Source: Candidatus Iainarchaeum sp. (GTDB taxonomy: Archaea; Iainarchaeota; Iainarchaeia; Iainarchaeales; Iainarchaeaceae). Taken from it: a stretch of 9,568 bases of DNA. Position numbers and translations under genes: made by a program. Below are positions 6,354 to 9,568 of this stretch, one piece after another. The notes under the pieces are model-generated. The model ran no database searches. It saw only the letters and a program-made list of their open reading frames with translations, and had not been told where the DNA came from. The stretch spans positions 4,810 through 14,377 of the forward strand of contig DUGC01000009.1 of NCBI GenBank assembly GCA_013331625.1, in the 5' to 3' direction. How positions within the stretch are numbered: the first letter of the stretch is position 1; every line of letters begins with the position of its first letter.

Positions 6354-6425
6354 GGCGTAGGAGGATTTGAACCTCCGACACTTGGTGTATAAGACCAATG
6401 CTCTGCCAGACTGAGCTATACGCCC
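6352..6425 (-). tRNA. tRNA-Ile with anticodon UAU (reads AUA)
   Basis: This is a full 74-base cloverleaf. The acceptor GGGCGTA/TACGCCC is seven perfect pairs with discriminator A73. The D arm is GCTC/GAGC around AGTCTGGCA with G18-G19. The anticodon stem is TTGGT/ACCAA around the loop CTTATAC, the variable loop is GTGTC, and the T arm is GGAGG/CCTCC around TTCAAAT. Loop bases 34-36 are T-A-T (plus-strand 6389-6391), so the anticodon is UAU, pairing with the isoleucine codon AUA. U36-A37 suits t6A modification, as expected for codons starting with A. There is no intron and no encoded CCA. A73 and the neighbouring ileS support isoleucine identity. The loop differs by one base from the common valine loop CTTACAC, so ancestry from, or misreading of, a tRNA-Val(UAC) is the main alternative. 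Confidence 0.9.
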
Positions 6426-6706
6426 GCGCTGCAAAACTTGCGTTTTTCCTTTCGGGATTTGCCCGCTTTATAAAATGCCTTTAATTAGGTTTAAAAATGT
6501 AGAGAATTCATTTTGGGGCAAAAAACCCGTCCGCCCTTTGTTTTTTGGCCTGATTTTCAAGAGCCTCGGCCTGCCGGGTAAAAAGATTTGCTGTTGTTCC
6601 CCTGATCCTTCCCAAAGGGCACGTTTTTTCCACCCCCTTCGGGATTCCCCCATGGTAATTGCATAATGCCAGCTGCTATTTATTGGTTTTAGCGTGTTTG
6701 CAGGTC
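6426..6706. other. 281-base noncoding region with a large imperfect stem (possible structured RNA)
   Basis: No convincing gene lies here; open frames of 61-63 codons on both strands have no recognisable motif. The main feature is an imperfect inverted repeat. GCCCTTTG at 6533-6540 pairs with CAAAGGGC at 6613-6620, CGT at 6528-6530 with ACG at 6621-6623, AAAAAA at 6520-6525 with TTTTTT at 6624-6629, and GGGG at 6515-6518 with CC plus CC at 6630-6634. That is 21 pairs broken only by one- or two-base bulges and one mismatch-like gap, enclosing 72 bases with further short hairpins (GGCC at 6547-6550 and 6568-6571). A TATA-like AATAAATA on the minus strand near 6677-6684 could start an RNA near 6653. 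RNase P RNA, SRP RNA and C/D-box landmarks were looked for and not seen. Confidence 0.4.
6467..6476 (-). promoter_or_regulatory. TATA box of the tRNA-Ile gene
   Basis: TTTTATAAAG on the minus strand is centred about 46 bases before tRNA base G1. A start near 6445 would give a 5' leader of about 20 bases, to be removed by RNase P. The element is strong and the only one suitably placed. Confidence 0.55.
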
Positions 6707-7048
6707 TTAAATTTCCTTCAGGCTCAAATTGTTTGAAGTGTCTATTTCAAAGCTGCCTTCGCAAGGGCTGATCTTTCCGTACTTTCCCGTGTTGAGGCGC
6801 AGCGAATTGCGGTATATGGTTGTGTACGCATTGCTGACCTTGTAGTACTTTCCCGCCTGCACATTGAATATGTTCTCGTCCCATAATGAGAGGTATACGC
6901 ATCCGCTCTCATCCCCTACCAGTGCATCGCACACATTGTGGAAGAGGCTGTCGCTGGGCAAAACAATCTGCCTTGGGGCGAGCACCTCCCCGGCTTTTAT
7001 GAGCAGCTCAATTTTTTTGAGTTCGGGCTTTAGTTCGCACACTTTCAT
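6707..7048 (-). CDS. OB-fold nucleic-acid-binding protein (SOSS-B/RPA-like)
   Basis: The protein has 113 residues and is a single OB-fold. The core VCDALVGDESGCVYLSLWDENIFNVQAGKYYKVSNAYTTIYRNSLRLNTGKYGKI reproduces the pattern of single-OB proteins related to SOSS-B/hSSB1 and archaeal RPA: 'DxT/SG-hhLhLWD', then a 'G-D/K-hh-hxNA' strand, then 'L-hNhG-yGki'. Residues 1-25 form a short helical and strand lead-in (KVCELKPELKKIELLIKAGEV). There is no zinc finger and no acidic C-terminal tail. Such proteins bind single-stranded DNA or RNA; the exact substrate is unknown. AGGAGG at 7057-7062, eight bases before the ATG, is one of the best ribosome-binding sites in the window and supports this start. 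It lies 36 bases downstream of the P-loop kinase gene with no promoter between, so the two probably form one operon. Confidence 0.85.
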   Translation of the reverse strand: MKVCELKPELKKIELLIKAGEVLAPRQIVLPSDSLFHNVCDALVGDESGCVYLSLWDENIFNVQAGKYYKVSNAYTTIYRNSLRLNTGKYGKISPCEGSFEIDTSNNLSLKEI

Positions 7049-7056
7049 CCAATTTC

Positions 7057-7062
7057 CCTCCT
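7057..7062 (-). promoter_or_regulatory. Strong ribosome-binding site of the OB-fold gene
   Basis: AGGAGG on the minus strand lies eight bases before the ATG at 7048. It contrasts with the leaderless first gene of the operon, as is common in archaea where only internal operon genes carry such sites. Confidence 0.7.
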
Positions 7063-7084
7063 GCCTCGTTTGATTTCCTGCCCA

Positions 7085-7621
7085 TTAATTTGCGGCATTA
7101 ATCCGCTTCATCAGATTATCGACCTGCGCATGGAGCGATTTGCGCGTGCCGTTGTTTTTGAGCTCACTTTGCGCAGCATCGAGCACTTTTTGCATTCCCT
7201 TGCTTTCGACGTCCCTGCTATCGCGCCCAAAAAACTCTTTTTTGCCCTGCGGGTCCATCCTTGATTTGCGGTTGAACCTTTTTGACGCGTCTGCCGTAAT
7301 TTTGATGATGGAAAGCTTAGGGAACCTGTTTTTGAAATATTCAATTTCCTCAATCGAGCGCGGGCCTACAAGGATAACGTTGTCTTTTTGCCCTATTTTC
7401 CCCTCAAGCAGCTTTGCGAGCGCGTCCATCCCAGTTTCAGCGCGCAGTTTGTCCCCGAGTGCGATCATTTTTTCCTTTTCGGGCAGCTCCCCTTTTTCCT
7501 CAAGCATTTCAGAGAGGACGGAGCTGAAAGTGTATTTTGAGTATCCGTATTTTTCCGCGATGTAATCTGCCGCGCTGTCCTTTCCCGACCGCGCAAGCCC
7601 CACTATCACAATGACTGCCAT
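7085..7621 (-). CDS. P-loop nucleotide kinase-like protein (dNMP/dephospho-CoA kinase-like)
   Basis: The protein has 178 residues. MAVIVIVGLARSGKDSAADYIAEKYGY contains a Walker A loop GLARSGKD at 8-15; the final Asp in place of Ser/Thr is typical of the dephospho-CoA kinase and phage deoxynucleotide monophosphate kinase group. YTFSSVLSEML and ALGDKLRAETGMDALAKLL match the substrate-side 'gD-hR...G' region. NVILVGPRSIEEIEYFKNRF resembles the 'vhvgIRn.eEv' Walker-B-like strand, and LSIIKITADASKRFNRKSR is the following 'hV.a....R..R' lid arginine region. It probably phosphorylates a small nucleotide-like substrate in the cytoplasm, but which one is not shown. Archaea make CoA with a different (DUF359-type) final kinase, so dephospho-CoA is not assured. 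The TATA box at 7642-7651 places the mRNA start at the ATG, so translation is probably leaderless. First gene of a two-gene operon with the OB-fold protein. Confidence 0.85.
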   Translation of the reverse strand: MAVIVIVGLARSGKDSAADYIAEKYGYSKYTFSSVLSEMLEEKGELPEKEKMIALGDKLRAETGMDALAKLLEGKIGQKDNVILVGPRSIEEIEYFKNRFPKLSIIKITADASKRFNRKSRMDPQGKKEFFGRDSRDVESKGMQKVLDAAQSELKNNGTRKSLHAQVDNLMKRINAAN

Positions 7622-7641
7622 GGCAATGTATTGCTCTGTTC

Positions 7642-7651
7642 TTTTATAAAA
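7642..7651 (-). promoter_or_regulatory. TATA box of the kinase/OB-fold operon
   Basis: TTTTTATAAA on the minus strand is centred about 26 bases before the ATG at 7621, so transcription should start at the start codon. No Shine-Dalgarno sequence precedes the ATG, which agrees with a leaderless mRNA. Confidence 0.6.
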
Positions 7652-7733
7652 ATCGATTGTTCAGGCAGTATGGGCAAAATGAACTGGCAAATTAAATTGG
7701 CATACAAAATTCAAAATCCGCGTTACAATTAAT

Positions 7734-7768
7734 GAAAAATTAGGGTGGAAGGGGGATTTGCCCCTTCC
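7734..7768 (-). terminator. Hairpin plus T-tract terminator of the thermosome gene
   Basis: On the minus strand GGAAGGGG (7768-7761) pairs with CCCCTTCC (7754-7747) around a six-base loop, a perfect 8-bp GC-rich stem. TAATTTTTC follows within a few bases (7741-7733). It begins 11 bases after the thermosome TAA and looks like an intrinsic terminator that isolates the gene from the operon at 7621. Confidence 0.7.
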
Positions 7769-7778
7769 GTTTAATTAT

Positions 7779-9428
7779 TTAATCCATGTCCGGCATTCCG
7801 CCGCCCATGCCCCCGCCCATTCCGGGCGGCATTCCGCCTCCGGCCCTGCTCTTGCCGCTGCCTGCTATTATGTCGTCTATCCTTAGCAGCATGTCCGCGG
7901 CTTCAGAGCCTGATGTGATTGCCTGCGTCTTCACCTTAAGCGGCTCTAAGACCTTGCCTTTTTTCATGTCGTCGAGCTTTGCGCTAAAGACATTCACCCC
8001 GATATACCTCCCTTCCTTTGTGCTGTGCTTGCTGCGCAGCGCAACAAGGGTATCTATTGGGTCCATCCCTGCAGTCTCTGCAAGGGTGCGCGGGATTATT
8101 TCAAGTGCCTCTGCAAATGCCTCTATTGCAAGCTGCTCGCGCCCGCCTATTGTCTTTGCATACTCGCGAAGCCTTAATGCGACCTCCGCCTCGCAGCTCC
8201 CTCCGCCGGCAACCACTTTGCCGTCATTTATTGCCGAGGAAACTGACCCTATCGCATCCTTCACTGCCCTCCCGGCCTCGTCAACGACGTGCTCGGTCCC
8301 TCCGCGCACAAGGATCGAGACGCTCTTCGGGTTCTTGCAGCCTTCCACAAAGACCATGCTATCGCCTGATATCTTCTTTTCCTGCACGGTCTGTGCCTTT
8401 CCAAGATCGGAGCTTGTAAGGTCCTTTACCCTTGAGGCGACTTTTGCGCCTGTTGCCTTTGCAAGCGCGTCCATGTCTGATTTCTTTACCCTGCGCACAG
8501 CCATGATGCCTTCCTTTGCAAGGTAGTGCTGGGCTATATCGTCAATGCCTTTCTGGCAGATCACCACATTTGCCCCTGAATTCTTGACAGTTTCGACCAT
8601 TTTTTTTAGGATTGATTCTTCCTGGTCCAAAAATGCCTGCAGCTGGTCAGGGTCATTGATGCTTATCTTTGTGTCTGTTTCAGGCCCCTTGATTTCCAAA
8701 GCCGCGTCGACAAGAGCGATTTTTGCGTTCTTTATTTTTTTGGGCATTCCCTTGTGGACTATTTCCTTGTCGATTATAATGCCCTGAACAAGCTGGGTTT
8801 CTGCAAGCGAAGCTCCCTGTTTTTTTTCGACCTTTACATTGTCAATGTCGATTTTTACTTTTCCGTCGTCTTCGTCGGCAATCTGGGTAATTGCCTTTAC
8901 AACAATGTCTGCAAGCTCTTCAGCTGATTCTGCGGCTTTTCCCGTCATTGATGTCAGTGCAATGTTTCTCAGGATTTTTGTGTCCTTGAAAGAAATAGGC
9001 TCTGCTATTTCAGCTGCAATTTCCTTTGCCTTTTTTGCCGCGAGCCTGTAACCCTTGATAATAATGCTCGGATGTATTTCATCGTCCAAAAGCTCTTCTG
9101 CGTTTTTCAGGAGGCTTCCGCCGATTACTACTGCAGAAGTTGTTCCGTCCCCGACTTCCTGGTCCTGTGTTTTTGCTATTTCAACCATCATTTTTCCTGC
9201 GGGGTGCTCAATGCTCATTTCGCCGAGAATTGTGGCTCCGTCGTTTGAAATAGTAACGTCTCCAAGCTCATCTACAATCATTTTGTCCATTCCCTTTGGG
9301 CCCAAAGTTGATTTGACCGCATTTGCAACTGCCTTTGCAATAAGAATGTTTATTCTCTGTGCGTCTCTTCCTCTTGTTCTCTTGCTTCCCTCGGGAAGAA
9401 AAACAACCTGTTGACTATTATCTGCCAT
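7779..9428 (-). CDS. ths: Thermosome subunit (group II chaperonin)
   Basis: ATP-driven cytoplasmic folding chamber subunit, 549 residues from the ATG at 9428. Numbered from there: equatorial ATP-site motifs [10 protein letters not shown] at 41-50, NDGATIL from 62 and GDGTTSAV at 93-100 (with the hydrolytic Asp); the intermediate and apical domains follow, including [41 protein letters not shown] and the later equatorial helices complete the nucleotide pocket. The C-terminus is a Gly/Met-rich tail ([15 protein letters not shown]...) that projects into the cavity. Length and motifs are typical and it looks fully functional. Another ATG at 9437 would add three residues, but GGAGG directly abuts that codon with no spacing. 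The same GGAGG is nine bases from the 9428 ATG, so I choose 9428. GC content is near 45% in the 5' half and often 52-63% in the 3' half. Overlapping palindromes upstream may regulate it. Confidence 0.97.
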   Translation of the reverse strand: MADNSQQVVFLPEGSKRTRGRDAQRINILIAKAVANAVKSTLGPKGMDKMIVDELGDVTISNDGATILGEMSIEHPAGKMMVEIAKTQDQEVGDGTTSAVVIGGSLLKNAEELLDDEIHPSIIIKGYRLAAKKAKEIAAEIAEPISFKDTKILRNIALTSMTGKAAESAEELADIVVKAITQIADEDDGKVKIDIDNVKVEKKQGASLAETQLVQGIIIDKEIVHKGMPKKIKNAKIALVDAALEIKGPETDTKISINDPDQLQAFLDQEESILKKMVETVKNSGANVVICQKGIDDIAQHYLAKEGIMAVRRVKKSDMDALAKATGAKVASRVKDLTSSDLGKAQTVQEKKISGDSMVFVEGCKNPKSVSILVRGGTEHVVDEAGRAVKDAIGSVSSAINDGKVVAGGGSCEAEVALRLREYAKTIGGREQLAIEAFAEALEIIPRTLAETAGMDPIDTLVALRSKHSTKEGRYIGVNVFSAKLDDMKKGKVLEPLKVKTQAITSGSEAADMLLRIDDIIAGSGKSRAGGGMPPGMGGGMGGGMPDMD

Positions 9429-9437
9429 ATAACTCAT

Positions 9438-9442
9438 CCTCC
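9438..9442 (-). promoter_or_regulatory. Ribosome-binding site deciding the thermosome start
   Basis: GGAGG on the minus strand touches the first in-frame ATG (9437) and lies nine bases before the second (9428). A ribosome needs a gap of several bases, so the second ATG is favoured. Confidence 0.6.
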
Positions 9443-9480
9443 AAATTTAAAATTTTAGAATTAAAAATTAATTAGAAATC
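9443..9480 (-). promoter_or_regulatory. AT-rich thermosome promoter region
   Basis: This stretch is almost pure A/T. On the minus strand TTAATTTTTAA near 9461-9472 is the best-placed TATA-like element, giving a start close to 9440-9447, just before GGAGG. The exact box cannot be fixed because many overlapping AT-rich choices exist. Confidence 0.4.
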
Positions 9481-9483
9481 AAT

Positions 9484-9540
9484 TCTTTTGCTGGGCAAAA
9501 GATTCTTTTCCCCAGGCTTTTCTTCAAAGAAGAAAAGGCT
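9484..9540. repeat. Cluster of overlapping palindromes upstream of the thermosome
   Basis: Three inverted repeats are packed together. The first is TCTTTTGC (9484-9491) with GCAAAAGA (9495-9502), 8 perfect pairs around TGG. The second is CTGGG plus AAAAG (9491-9501) with CTTTT plus CCCAG (9505-9515), 10 pairs with one C-C mismatch. The third is CTTTTCTTC (9517-9525) with GAAGAAAAG (9529-9537), 9 perfect pairs around AAA, extendable by two pairs past one mismatch. The first two overlap and are mutually exclusive as RNA folds. They lie upstream of the likely TATA box, where an operator would be expected. Confidence 0.5.
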
Positions 9541-9568
9541 GAAATATTGATGGATATGAATGTTTAAA

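Noticed and set aside
6468..6653. Minus-strand open frame of 61 codons with a possible leaderless start
   Set aside because: A TATA-like element is well placed, but the peptide has no recognisable features and the region is dominated by inverted-repeat pairing, so a structured noncoding element fits better. Not fully excluded.
6426..6706. RNase P RNA, SRP RNA or C/D-box RNA
   Set aside because: The universally conserved core sequences of RNase P and SRP RNA, and paired C and D boxes, were looked for on both strands and not found.
7670..7732. Plus-strand 20-codon frame starting MGKMNW
   Set aside because: It is too short, has no ribosome-binding site or TATA box, and lies between a terminator and a promoter of minus-strand genes.
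7786..8526. Long plus-strand open frame of 246 codons
   Set aside because: It lies fully antisense to the thermosome. Its translation is Ser/Pro/Ala-rich with no domain, as expected from the mirror image of a GC-biased gene.
1..9568. CRISPR array, transposon, integrase or defence system
   Set aside because: No regularly spaced direct repeats, transposase or integrase motifs, nuclease or toxin-antitoxin pairs were found. The conserved genes are housekeeping.

Overview
The window is archaeal chromosome. It carries an archaeal/eukaryotic-type isoleucyl-tRNA synthetase, a group II chaperonin (thermosome), deoxyhypusine synthase and a 53-residue Sec61-beta subunit, plus a tRNA gene without an encoded CCA. 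Promoters look archaeal: TATA boxes lie about 26 bases before likely transcription starts, and several genes appear leaderless. Small single-copy housekeeping genes, a compact IleRS and tight spacing would suit a DPANN-like lineage (Diapherotrites/Micrarchaeota-like), but that placement is a guess.

Layout. Positions 1-1100 hold two unrecognised minus-strand genes: an AT-rich (about 33% GC) one encoding a small protein with a C-terminal membrane anchor, and one encoding a basic helical protein. Positions 1167-2033 (minus) encode a membrane-anchored protein with a glutamine-amidotransferase-like (ThuA/DUF4350-like) fold. From a shared divergent promoter region the plus strand carries Sec61-beta (2168-2329) and deoxyhypusine synthase (2387-3391). 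That gene converges on ileS (3410-6265, minus), and the two stop codons lie in opposite arms of one hairpin. Upstream of ileS is a tRNA gene with anticodon UAU (6352-6425), then a 281-base noncoding stretch with a large imperfect inverted repeat. A two-gene operon follows: an OB-fold protein and a P-loop nucleotide-kinase-like protein (6707-7621). The thermosome gene (7779-9428) closes the window, with a strong terminator hairpin after it and a cluster of overlapping palindromes before it.

How the genes fit together. Most of the content is protein production and quality control: isoleucine charging (tRNA-Ile and IleRS side by side), hypusine modification of aIF5A, membrane insertion through SecYE-beta, and chaperonin folding. 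The most notable signal is the tRNA. UAU reads AUA directly, whereas most archaea use a CAU tRNA modified to agmatidine by TiaS. The gene sits directly before ileS on the same strand, and its 3' end plus trailer is perfectly complementary over 9 bases to the sequence just before the ileS start codon. This raises the possibility of cis regulation of the synthetase by its own tRNA's precursor. No transposase, integrase, CRISPR array or defence system was found.
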